A DNA stretch of 64,000 bases from Entrophospora sp. SA101 (GCA_958430865.1 CAUDNR010004400.1:74702-138701); one strand, 5' to 3'. Shown: positions 1 through 9,808, counted from the stretch's first letter. Program-made: numbers and translations. Notes: generated by a model from the letters alone, not told the origin.

Positions 1-1560
1 TAATTAATAACAATATTCATTTATATATATGAAAAGTACCTTCATGATGTTTGGACCACGAGCACATATTTCACCTTCTTCATTAATTCCAAGTTCTATC
101 AGAAAAATTGATTATTTAGTTTTGAAGAATTAAATTAAATTATTGTTATTGCTTCTTATTACCTATTTCGCTTTCACCAATAAATTTTATTTCAACATTT
201 GCCACAATAAGCCCAGATGATCCTAAAAAAGAAAATATTATTATTTATTTCTTTTTTTTTGATGAAATCATTCAAAACATAATTTTTATATTACCAATTA
301 CAACATCATCAGTTCTAGCCAATGTAATTATTGGTGTAGCTTCAGTAAGTCCATAACCTTGCTTAAGAGGTATTTTCTCGAATTTGTCGTTGAACTTCTT
401 GCTCAACTTTTTGCACAATGGAGCAGCACCACTTAAAAAAAAATTTAAACTTGATAAATCATATTTGTCAACAACTGGGTTATTAACCAGTTGAAGCACA
501 ATTGATGGAACTATATATCCAAGATTTATCTTATGATCTTGTATTGCTTGACAAATTAAATCTATATCATAATCAGGAACTGATAAGACTATTGCTGTTG
601 CTCCCTATTAAATGTAAAAAATTTGAGAAATTTTATTTTTAAAAAAAAAAAAAAATAACAAATAGTAAAGACTTACGCAATAAAGTACTTGATGTATCAT
701 CATGTTTAATGCAAAAATATGATAGAATGGCTGTGAAAACAAAAAATCATTATTGTAATCATAATTGTAATCATGATCGTAACCTAATTTAATCTTACCA
801 ATGCTCCCAAGAATACAAGATCAGAATTGAATTCCTCGAAATGATGAATTTGTTCAAGATTAGCAACCATATTATAATGTGTGGTCTCAACGCCTTTTCG
901 TTTGCCAGTTGTACCAGAACTATAACACAAATAAGCAACTGTTGATTTGACTTTCTCTTCAGTTGTATAATGAATAATTGCTGAGTCATCATCATCCTTG
1001 TATAGGCTGGTGAATGTCCTAATGCCATCTTCAGAGACTTCCTCTTTATCTAATACAAAGATTTTGGAAGTTGGTATATCTACGTTGTTTGCAGCTTTTA
1101 AAACAGTGGGTAAGGTTGACGAATGTGCAACAATGATTGATGCTTTGGAATCAGATAATTGATATCTTAATTCCTCAACTTTATAATTAGGATTAGGTGT
1201 TGTAACAGTTCCACCTGAAAAAAAAGTGCAAAGGATGAATTTATTGCTAAAAAATGCAAGTTAATGATTAATTAAATAATTACCAAATGCAATGGTTCCT
1301 AATAATGCAATAGGAAAATGGATGTGATTTGGAGAAACAATCGCCAAAACTTCTCCAGGTTTAAATCCAATTGATTTTAATCCACTGGCAAACTTTCGAG
1401 TAGAACTTTTAAGTTCACCAAAAGTAACTTCTTTACGAGTTGATCCATCAATATAAATTGGTTTAGTATCAGGAATAGAATTAGGATTACTGGTTACATG
1501 ATGATAAATATCAAGATGTGGAATCTTTAGATCAGGTGATTTAGATTTAAATATACCCAT
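1..1560 (-). CDS. 4-coumarate-CoA-ligase-like acyl-CoA synthetase, copy A (3' end outside window)
   Basis: ANL-superfamily adenylating enzyme that would activate an aryl or fatty carboxylic acid with ATP and load it on CoA. Exons read from GT..AG borders: 1284-1560, 799-1214, 677-730, 295-604, 163-222, 40-95; the last junction runs off the window. Spliced, this gives 391 codons. The AMP-binding P-loop is seen as [19 protein letters not shown], followed by the LPFYHIFALN segment and the A5 motif [11 protein letters not shown]. The start is the only ATG opening the conserved N-terminus MGIFKSKSPDLKIPH. It is paralogous to 10248-12554, with the same exon borders and near-identical short introns. 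The C-terminal lid domain lies outside the window. Substrate cannot be told; '4CL-like' is a family label. Confidence 0.88.
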
Positions 1561-3240
1561 ATTTTCGTTAATTTTGTAAAATAGGATTTCTCACAAAGGC
1601 AGACATTATATAAATATTTGTGTGAATGAATGTTAAAGAACATTTCGTTTTTTTTTTGAAGAACGAAGTTGAAATGATTACGACTGGATTTAAACCAGTT
1701 TTGGTATTTAAATTGTCAACCCAATACTGGAATGCCCAGATAAATACAATGCAAAATGCAAATAATGCAAGTGAATTAGCTGCTTTTCCCAGTAAGATCT
1801 TCCTTCGTTCTTTCCGCTTTTTACACGTGAATTTCCCTTAAAAGCAAATGTATATTCTGTGCACCCTACCATAATACTAACTATACAATAAAAAAATATT
1901 TATTTAGAATGGTTTAATTTCCTTCTTACGCACGCGCCAGATGGTAATGGACACTCGATTTTATCTAATTGGCAAAAAATTTCAGCTTGAGAACTTTTCG
2001 TATTCCGCCCTTATCATTTAATGCAAACTTTTTGAATTTTTTTTCACATGTATGGTTTTATATAGTGTTATTAGATTGTTCATACAAATGCAATGCTTGC
2101 AGTCCTTGGAGATTTATGGATGCAATATTAATATAAAAATTAACAGGTCAAATAAAAAATAGCCGTGGAAAAACCTTAGGTATGGAAATGATTTTCAATG
2201 AAGTAGTAAGATCTACGTTGCACGTATATATTTGAGTGCAAAGACAAAAGGTGTTTTTTCACTCTATTGTAAATAATGCAAATATTACCAATAAAAAAAA
2301 AAAACAGTTTAAACTCCATATTTTTGTATTTAATTAAATATGCATGTGTATCGAAAATCCCATTAACAATTGACCGTTTTGTTCATATTCATTGAATATT
2401 ATTTCTATAAAACTCCGTGCCCCAGACTTTTCACGTGATTTTTAGGAAAATTTTACTTTTTAATATTAATGTCCTTCAATTTTTGTCACTATGTGATAAA
2501 TGTGATAAGAAGAATGTTTTGAAAATTAAGTGGTATGTATGAACTAATTGAAGGCAAACGAACGAAGAAACAAAAAACCAAAATGATGAAGAAACAGGAG
2601 GTGTGAGTGAAAAGTTTAAAGGTGAGGATAGTGGATAAGAAAGTGAGGATGATGGTGAAAATTTAAAGGCGAGTGGGATGATAATAAGTTAACATTAAGT
2701 TTGTCGTGTCGTGTTTAATCGTTATAATGAACATAAAATTAGATTAATAAGTAGCCGTTATGTCACTAATTTAATTTAATTCTTTTATAGCTTCAATAAG
2801 GTAAGCAAACAAAGAAAATTGTTCTTTACGCAATCTCACTTTTGAGTTTATATATACCTTCTTATTAATTAATAATAAGGTTTATAATACTATTTGAAGG
2901 CAGAAATTCTTTCTAGTTCTAATTAACTTTTTTTTTGAAATAATTTTGCAACAAGTAAATTAGCAATACAATATATCAATATAAATAAATGTATTCTGTA
3001 AACTTGTACATGCAATTATATATTTAAGTTGTGGGCTGATATATGTAAATGTATATAAATTGCAGGTTTATCTGTTATATATATATATATATTATATACT
3101 TCCTATTACTATAACTATCTGGATGCAATTTTTTGAAAATTCTGCTAAATAATAAAAATACCATTTTTAGTAGTAATGCCAGCTGATAAAAAAACCTTAG
3201 GTCAAATTAATTATATACGTAGATAAAAAAAAACATTCAA
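1561..3240. other. intergenic, no gene recognised
   Basis: AT-rich sequence upstream of acyl-CoA synthetase copy A. Only short ORFs without recognisable similarity are present. Nothing else is supported. Confidence 0.5.
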
Positions 3241-3377
3241 CTTACGTCTGGAATTTGATGCAGAATTTAGTGCCATAGACACTTAGTTGAGATGGGTCCA
3301 TCCGCATTACTTGGGATGTCAAAAGAAAAAAACATACATTTGCTCCCCAAAATACAATACTCGTAATAGGATAAAAG
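3241..3377. repeat. dispersed repeat, copy 1 (partner at 5814-5941)
   Basis: About 135 bp beginning TTACGTCTGGAAT and ending near AGGATAAAA, clearly similar to 5814-5941. The shared blocks are the GCAGAATT..GGCATG/GCCATAGACA, GGGTCCA and ACATACATTTGCTC segments. Both copies lie near TTAGCCGGCTAA palindromes (3467-3478 here), so they are probably parts of one dispersed element. Its class is not recognisable. Confidence 0.6.
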
Positions 3378-3500
3378 ATATAATAAGGAAAGCAAAAGTA
3401 ATAACGACGGCGAATTAGAATATATTATTAATACAATAATAGCAACAGTAAATTTGATCCAAGTTCTTAGCCGGCTAAGCCATTCAAGCCAGCTCATATC

Positions 3501-4345
3501 GCTAATTTTTAGCTTAAGTTTGTGTGAATATATATGCAAGTTTTAATTTCTTTGCCATTAAAAAAATTTATAAAGGTTGGTTTGATGAATTGGAATTACT
3601 AAATACAAACATACATATTTACACCACGTTTTCACCTTTTGACAAAGTTATCAAAGCCTTAGAGCTCAAAAGACTTTTATTTTTTAGCATATCTATCCCA
3701 CAAAGCTTGAATTATCTTTAGAAAAAGAACATCAATGCCTCAATATTTAAAAACAATGATGTCGATAATTGGACCGCCTTTTTTCTTTGCATTCACTGTT
3801 TGTTCATGATAGTATAAATTTTTTTTATTTTTCTGGCCCATCGTACTTAATTAAATAAGTCAGAAGCAGTATTCCTAATATCATTCTATTTTACGAATAT
3901 TTAAATAACAATTTATTTATTATGAATATTCGAATTTTAACATTATATGTTTATAGATTCTCATAAATGCATTAGATACGTGAAATACGTGAGTGAATTG
4001 CTAAATCAAGATTATAAATATTATTATTTGTTTCATGTTAAATTTATAAAATTTTTAATTTGTTTACAATCGACAAATTTCTTATCCAATAACAATTTTA
4101 TTATAAATATTAATATTAATAGAAAGGGATCCGGACACTTTCTCACCTCACAATACTATAATATCCATTCCAAAATAATAATGATTACGAGTGTCCAAAA
4201 TAATTTCGAAATGAATTTAAAATTCGAATATTTTGATTACAGTATCAAGTTTTAAATTTGATAATGAAGGATTTATTGATAACTTTGGAAACTCCCTTCG
4301 CCTATCTTTTAATCGTTCATAAGGAATTCGTAGATAATCATCAAT
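3501..4345. other. intergenic, no gene recognised
   Basis: AT-rich. Short ORFs here have no recognisable domain and biased AT-driven composition. No feature supported. Confidence 0.45.
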
Positions 4346-5458
4346 CAATGTTGTGATCCTAAATCCTTTTGGCTTCCCGAAACAGTTTCGGTAAGCTAAA
4401 ACTGTCTAGTTTGGGTTTCTGGTTACAAACCTAAAACTTACCCGAAACCTAAACCCACATTCGAAACCTAAACCATATCCGAAACCTAAAAATTACCCAA
4501 AACTTAAATCCATATCCAAAACCTAACTACCCTCGAAAATTCAAACCAATAATTCCGCTTATTATTTATTTAAATTTGAGAAATGCAACTCAATTTATAT
4601 TTCTATTTGTGTTCAGGGCAACGAGGTAATGGTGAATCCATCGATACAGAATCAGATATTGATCTTGACGATTATGAATATTATGATAACCATAATAGAG
4701 ATATAGATTTTCTAATAGAAGACTACATGGATTTAAAACAATTCTTTATTTAATTATGAAGGTGGTAACAAAAATGAAATTGATATAAGTGTAGAGAATA
4801 TTTATAACATAATGAAAATTATGAATATAACTCCAACGATTTGGTTTCCAATTTTTTTTGATGTGACATGTGAAAATGATATTAATACTGCAAAAAGAAA
4901 AAAAAAATTAATTATGAATGTGATACTGATGAGGAAGATTTGGATTGTAATTCACATAATTTAGGTTTGATAATGAAGACAGAAATTGCAACGTAAATAA
5001 TAATGATGAAATTCAAAGTTCTGAAGAAATTAATGATGGTGTTTGAAAATAAAATAATAACAATTAGATTAAATTAGAATAAATTTTTAAAATTTTAAAT
5101 CCATCTAAAAAAATTCTTGAAATAAAATCAATTGGTAATATTTTGCAATAAAAACAAAATAATTTTGACATAAAAAATAGTTCAGAAAATAAAAATAATT
5201 TGTTGGTATAAAGTTTGTGATTTGGTATAAAATTAGTTTTAGTAAGGGTTTTGGTAAGAATTTAGGTTTCGGGTTAGGGTTTAGTTTTTTGTGTTTCGGT
5301 ATAAAATTAGTTTCAGTATGGGTTTTGGTAAGAGTTTAGGTTTCGGGTAAGGGTTTAGGTTTCGGGAAGGTTTAGGATTTTAAAAACTCCCTAAACTAAT
5401 TTAGGGAGATTTTGGTTTCGGGTTTTCCCTCAACTCAGAGTTTAGGGTCACAACATTG
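4346..5458. mobile_element. non-autonomous TIR element with telomere-like subterminal repeats
   Basis: The ends are inverted repeats: CAATGTTGTGATCCTAAA at 4346 and its complement TTTAGGGTCACAACATTG ending at 5458, with one small mismatch or indel. Inside each end is an array of degenerate CCCGAAACCTAAA units (about 4376-4545) and GGTTTAGGTTTCGGG units in opposite orientation (about 5225-5440). The core has a decayed acidic ORF-like stretch at about 4620-4755 with no domain I can name. The inverted arrays point to a cut-and-paste DNA transposon derivative. No clear target-site duplication could be read. Confidence 0.6.
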
Positions 5459-5530
5459 GGCGAGGCTGTGTTCAAAATCACATTAATATACTTATACTTA
5501 AATCTAGTGATGTTAGCCGTTTAAAAATCC

Positions 5531-5779
5531 TTAGCCGGCTAAGCCGTTTACTACCTAAATTGGTAATTCTATTTCTATAACCAGAAGGTAATACGGAAAT
5601 CTATTACCAAATTTAGAAATTATGTATGCAGATTATTAGCCGGCTAACATCACTACTTAAATCATTTAAAAGAGATCCATTAGTTGACAATAATAATACC
5701 TGTTCCGATCCTTCTTTAGCACATAATAATAAAAGTAAGTTATATCATTTTCTAAACTTGGGTGATGTTAGCCGGCTTA
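5531..5779. repeat. cluster of TTAGCCGGCTAA palindromes
   Basis: The perfect 12-bp palindrome TTAGCCGGCTAA occurs at 5531-5542 and 5636-5647, a near copy at 5768-5779, and another at 3467-3478. Such a GC-rich palindrome is unlikely by chance in this AT-rich background. It seems to travel with the dispersed repeat at 3241-3377 and 5814-5941 and may be the end of a small transposon-derived repeat. Confidence 0.5.
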
Positions 5780-5813
5780 GCCGCCTAAAAAAAAAATTTC
5801 TTAACATTCATTT

Positions 5814-5941
5814 TTACGTCTGGAATCTTAGTGCAGAATTCAATGGCATGGACATTTAGTTGATATGGGTCCACCTAAATTACTTAGAATGACAAAAAAA
5901 ACATACATTTGCTCAAAAAGCAATATCATAGCAGGATAAAA
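5814..5941. repeat. dispersed repeat, copy 2 (partner at 3241-3377)
   Basis: Same order of blocks as 3241-3377: TTACGTCTGGAAT, GCAGAATT, GGGTCCA, ACATACATTTGCTC, AGGATAAAA. It has diverged by substitutions and small indels. It lies just after the TTAGCCGG palindrome cluster. Confidence 0.6.
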
Positions 5942-5949
5942 ATCATATT

Positions 5950-6105
5950 TTAATTCGAATTATTCGTTCTATTCGAATTATTCGTTCTATTCGAATTATT
6001 CGTTCTATTCGAATTATTTGTTCTATTCGTATTATTCTTTTTATTTGAATTATTCGTTTGATTTGAATTATTCGTTTTATTCGTTTATTCGAATAAAACT
6101 TTTAA
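5950..6105. repeat. tandem repeat, ~18-bp unit ATTCGAATTATTCGTTCT
   Basis: Head-to-tail copies of an 18-bp unit (ATTCGAATTATTCGTTCT and variants), decaying to the right. A short run of GATCAAGTCATTTGCTAAGC-like repeats follows at about 6260-6355. Minisatellite type; no function suggested. Confidence 0.75.
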
Positions 6106-6433
6106 TATAATTCGAATACTCAAATTCATAATGAATAAAACAAATAATTTGAACCATTAAAGGCGAAATATTATAGTAAAAATAGTAAATAATCGTAATA
6201 ATAATAACGATAGTAGTAGTAATAATAATACCGGAAAGCTTAGTATTAGTACCAGCGATTTATTTTGATCAAGCCATTTGCTAAGCGATCAAGTTATTTG
6301 CTAAGCGATCTATTTGATCAAGTCATTTCCTAAGCGATTTATTTGGCTAAGCCATTCATTGTTCGCATTACTACACTTAGTCACACGGGGATGCGAAAGA
6401 AATGAAATAAGAAATATAATAAATAAATAAAGA

Positions 6434-6441
6434 TATAAATA
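6434..6441 (+). promoter_or_regulatory. possible TATA box of the micro-exon gene
   Basis: TATAAATA about 170 bases upstream of the ATG at 6609. In such AT-rich DNA this is weak evidence and the transcription start is unknown. Confidence 0.2.
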
Positions 6442-6608
6442 AAGTAAATAGAAATCAGCTTTAATCTTAATTCCAATAAATAACTGCATACAATTTGAAA
6501 AACAAAATTCGCTTTCATTTTTTTTATAAATACTCTTACAATAATCCCATACAATTTGAAAATCAAGAAAAAGTGAAAACTTGACAAAAATTATCTGAAT
6601 AAATCAAA

Positions 6609-8366
6609 ATGAATTTCAATATTTCTCTTCTCTTTTTGATTATCTTTGCTGTTGTAGCTTTAGCAAGCCCAATTCATAACAATAATTTGGTGAAGCGAGG
6701 TATTTCATTTATTATTATATTTACTATTACAATAATATATTGTTTTTGAAAAAATACTAACTGTTGGCTTTCATTTTATTTTAAATAATAAATAGGCCCG
6801 TAAGTATTTTTGCACTATTATTACACTCAATATCATTGTTTTGAAAAAATATTAATTATTGGTTTTCATTTTATTCTAAATAATAAATAGTGGTGTAAGT
6901 ATTTTTGTACTATTATTACAGTCAATATCATTGTTTTTGAAAACATATTAACTGTTGGTTTTCATTTTATTTTTAAATAATAAATAGTGTGTGAGTGTTT
7001 TTATCATTTCATTATTAATATCATTGATTTTTTGAAAATATTAACTGTTGATTTTCATTTTATCTTAAATAATGAATAGAATGTGAGTATTCTCATCATT
7101 TCACTATTATTACAGTCAATAACATTGTTTTTGAAAAAATATTAACTGTTTGATTTTTGCTTTATCTTAAATAATAAATATAGGAAGTAAGTATTTCCAT
7201 CATTTTACTATTATTACAATCAATATCATTGTTTTTGAAAAATATTAACTGTTAATTTTCATTTTATTTTAAATAATAAATAGCCCGTAAGTATTTTTAT
7301 CATTTCACAGTCAATATCATTGTTTTTGAAAACATATTAACTGTTGATTTTCGTTTTATCTTAAATAATAATAAATAGAGTGTAAGTATTCTCATCATTT
7401 ACTATTGTGACAGTCAATATCATTGTTTTTGAAAACATATTAACTGTTAATTTTTGTTTTATTTTAAATAATAAATAGTGTGTGGGTATTTTTATCATTT
7501 CATTATTATTACAGTCAATATCATTGTTTTTGAAAAAATACTAACTGTTGATTTTCATTTTATTTTAAATAATGGGTAGTGGGTAAGTATTTTCATCATT
7601 TCACTATTGTTACAGTCAATATCATTGTTTTTGAAAACATACTAACTGTTGATTTTCATTTTATTTTAAATAATAAATAGCAAGTAAGTATTCTCATCAT
7701 TTTACTATTATTACACTCAATATCATTGTTTTTGAAAACATACTAACTGTTGATTTTTGTAAATAATGGGTAGCGGGTAAGTATTTTTATCATTTCATTA
7801 TTATTACAGTCAATATCATTGTTTTTGAAAAAATACTAACTGTTGATTTTCATTGTATTTTAAATAATAAATAGCCTGTAAGTATTATTATCATTTCACT
7901 ATTGTTACAGTCAATATCATTGTTTTTGAAAACATATTAACTGTTGATTTTCATTTTATTTTAAATAATGGGTAGCCTGTAAGTATTTTCATCATTTCAC
8001 TATTGTTAAAGTCAATATCATTGTTTTGAAAAAATACTAACTGTTGATTTTCATTTTATTTTAAATAATGGGTAGCGGGTAAGTATTCTCATCATTTCAC
8101 TATTGTTACAGTCAATATCATTGTTTTTGAAAACATACTAACTGTTGATTTTGTTTTATCTTAAATAATGGGTAGTGGGTAAGTATTTTTATTGTTTGCT
8201 ATTATTACAGTTGAAAAATATTAACTGTTTGGTTTTCATTTTATTTTAAATAATGAATACAGGATGTAAGTATTCTCATCATTTCACTATTGTTACCATT
8301 GTTTTTGTAAACATATTAACTGTTGGTTGATTTTCATTTTATTTTAAATAGAAATAGAGTAAATAA
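6609..8366 (+). CDS. secreted Kex2-type peptide precursor made of single-codon micro-exons
   Basis: Exon 1 (6609-6699) encodes the signal peptide MNFNISLLFLIIFAVVALA, the propeptide SPIHNNNLVKR with a Kex2-type KR, and the first base of Gly. Micro-exons bounded by AG and GTAAGT/GTGAGT/GTGGGT follow: 6796-6799 GCCC, 6891-6894 TGGT, 6988-6990 TGT, 7080-7082 AAT, 7184-7186 GAA, 7284-7286 CCC, 7379-7381 AGT, 7479-7481 TGT, 7580-7582 TGG, 7681-7683 CAA, 7774-7776 CGG, 7875-7877 CCT, 7976-7978 CCT, 8076-8078 CGG, 8176-8178 TGG, 8263-8265 GAT. The last exon starts at 8352 (K, stop 8355-8357) or 8358 (SK, stop 8364-8366). Phases agree: 91+4+4 = 33 codons, then whole codons, so the mature part reads GPGCNEPSCWQRPPRWD plus K or SK. 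Precursor about 48-49 residues, two Cys four residues apart. Exons and peptide are inferred from splice signals; role unknown, possibly a secreted signal. Confidence 0.72.
6700..8357 (+). repeat. 17-unit tandem intron array (84-101 nt units) carrying the micro-exons
   Basis: Each unit has a donor GTAAGTATT-like end, a TTACAGTCAATATCATTG core, TTTTTGAAAA, a branch site TA(C/T)TAACTGTT, a TTTTCATTTTATTTTAAATAA tract and an AATAAATAG or AATGGGTAG acceptor. TA(C/T)TAAC is present in 16 of 17 introns; exact TACTAAC in 7; the second intron has a decayed form. Intron lengths in order: 96, 91, 93, 89, 101, 97, 92, 97, 98, 98, 90, 98, 98, 97, 97, 84, 86 (or 92). Introns are near-identical whereas the 3-4 nt between them differ. 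One intron counted (7583-7680) is 20% GC, but the micro-exons total 29 G/C in 50 bases. The array arose by tandem duplication of intron plus micro-exon. Confidence 0.9.
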
Positions 8367-8857
8367 AAGCTGTATTTGCTCTTTGGCTCTTTGATAACTT
8401 CATTTATCTCTTTAACTTTTTTTACTTTCATCTTATATTTATCTTTATTTTTTATTGTTGTTTATAATTTTTACGTTGCTTAAGATTCATGCAAACTATA
8501 ATGTTTATATTATAACATAGGAAGCGAGAATAAATATAAACAGTTCATACACAATAAGTGTTTATTATAATTTGAAAAGATTTATATGTGTCAATTTAAA
8601 TGGGAATGAAAATGAATAAAGTTACATCCAGTGTGCGGGCGCGCGTGTTACATTAAGGGTGGCCAATAATCTATTATGGTGCATGTCCATCTATAAATGT
8701 CAATAGTAATACATATCTAAACTCGATAATTCGGACATTTATTCATATTATAAAGTACTTTAAATAATTGATTGCTGCATCCGACTTATCGAATTTAGAT
8801 GTAGATTTTTCCAATATTTTTTATATTATGCAAAGTGCAAAGAAAATTTTGTACATA
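8367..8857. other. intergenic / 3' flank of the micro-exon gene
   Basis: Probably includes the 3' UTR and polyadenylation region of the micro-exon gene. A short GC-rich GTGCGGGCGCGCGTG stretch at about 8633 is the only notable feature. Confidence 0.4.
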
Positions 8858-9319
8858 CAGTCAAAGCTCTCTATAACGAACCTCCAAAAACCCGAACTGC
8901 TCTCTATAATGAACTAAGGTGTTGGTCCCGATTTTTTGTTAATTAATTTTGCTCTGTATAACGAACTTTATAATTAAATTCTTTATTCTGTATAATGAAC
9001 TGCTTTTGAAAAATCATATGACAAATTTAAATATAAAATGGCGCTCTCTATACCGAACACAAAAATTGACATAAAAAAAAATTTATTATTATTATTATTT
9101 GATACAAAGTATATTATACCGATTTCTTTCTTTAACTATAACGAAATACAAGCGATAAGAATACAATTGTTTATTAATTGATTGTTTACACACTACGTCT
9201 CTTTTGTTAAATCATTAATAAAAATAAAGAAAATAAATTAAAATACCAATTTTAGTTAAATATATAAAATATCCGTGTGCATTTTTTTTTTTAAAAAATA
9301 TATTTTAAAATTCAATCAA

Positions 9320-9487
9320 ATGTCAACTAAAAGAATAACTACTTTGACAGCTTTACAAAAGAAAGAAATATGTTTGTCGAAACAAAGGGATTCGAATATT
9401 TCTAACGTTGAACTTGCAGATATTTATAATGTTGGAAAATCTACAGTAACTGAGATTTTAAAAGAGGTTAATGTGCAATTTTCATAA
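9320..9487 (+). pseudogene. pogo/Tigger transposase fragment, helix-turn-helix N-terminus
   Basis: A 55-residue ORF starting MSTKRITTLTALQKKEIC and containing NVELADIYNVGKSTVTEIL. This is the layout of the CENP-B/Psq-type helix-turn-helix at the N-terminus of pogo-family transposases. The ORF ends about 70 bases before the nested MITE. No DDE catalytic domain follows, so it is a truncated remnant. Confidence 0.7.
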
Positions 9488-9554
9488 TTATATTACGATC
9501 ACATGACTATAAACGTGATGATTGATCGACACTTTCTTTATTATTATTATTATA

Positions 9555-9738
9555 CAGTGAACCCTTGTTTCAACGAGGTATAATTAAATTTTTGATACAA
9601 CGAATTTTTTAAAAACGTTGTTACACATTATGAAAACATGTAAAATTCGTTGAAACGCGATTAGTAACCTTGTTTCAACGAATGTTGAATAAAATTTTCT
9701 TATATGTCCAGCAACTTCGTTGAAACAAGGGCAGACTG
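9555..9738. mobile_element. MITE nested inside the pogo-type element
   Basis: TA-flanked 184-bp element with inverted ends CAGTGAACCCTTGTTTCAACGA and TCGTTGAAACAAGGGCAGACTG, and internal GTTGAAAC..GTTTCAACG repeats. TA duplications lie at 9553-9554 and 9739-9740. The same family occurs at 43818-43998. Confidence 0.75.
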
Positions 9739-9808
9739 TATAGTGAACGCTCTCTACAACGAACCCCCTGTCCCGAGAATTTTTGTTCGTTATAGAGAGT
9801 TTTGACTG

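Larger units (their letters stand above)
8858..9808 (+). mobile_element. decayed pogo/Tigger-type element
   Basis: The terminal inverted repeats CAGTCAAAGCTCTCTATAACGAAC (left, 8858) and GTTCGTTATAGAGAGTTTTGACTG (right, ending 9808) match except for one position. Both are bounded by TA (8856-8857 and 9809-9810), the pogo/Tc1-mariner target site. Related CTCTCTATA..GAAC blocks repeat just inside the left end. The inner coding part is reduced to a transposase N-terminus (9320-9487), and a second MITE is inserted at 9555-9738. About 950 bp, too short to be autonomous. Confidence 0.82.

Noticed and set aside
3947..4255. 102-codon ORF on the plus strand
   Set aside because: Low-complexity Ile/Asn/Lys/Tyr composition expected from AT-rich DNA, with no recognisable motif.
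5225..5440. A real telomere or subtelomere
   Set aside because: The GGTTTAGG-like units are degenerate, short, and repeated in inverse orientation at 4376-4545, so they belong to a transposon.
6700..8350. CRISPR-like regular repeats with short variable spacers
   Set aside because: The repeats are about 95 nt with 3-4 nt variable parts, and they carry donor, branch and acceptor signals. The setting is eukaryotic. An intron/micro-exon array explains the structure better.
6700..8350. Micro-exons as target-site duplications of introner-like elements
   Set aside because: Duplications from repeated intron insertion would be copies of the same flanking bases on both sides of each intron. Here successive triplets differ (TGT, AAT, GAA, CCC..) and are GC-rich.
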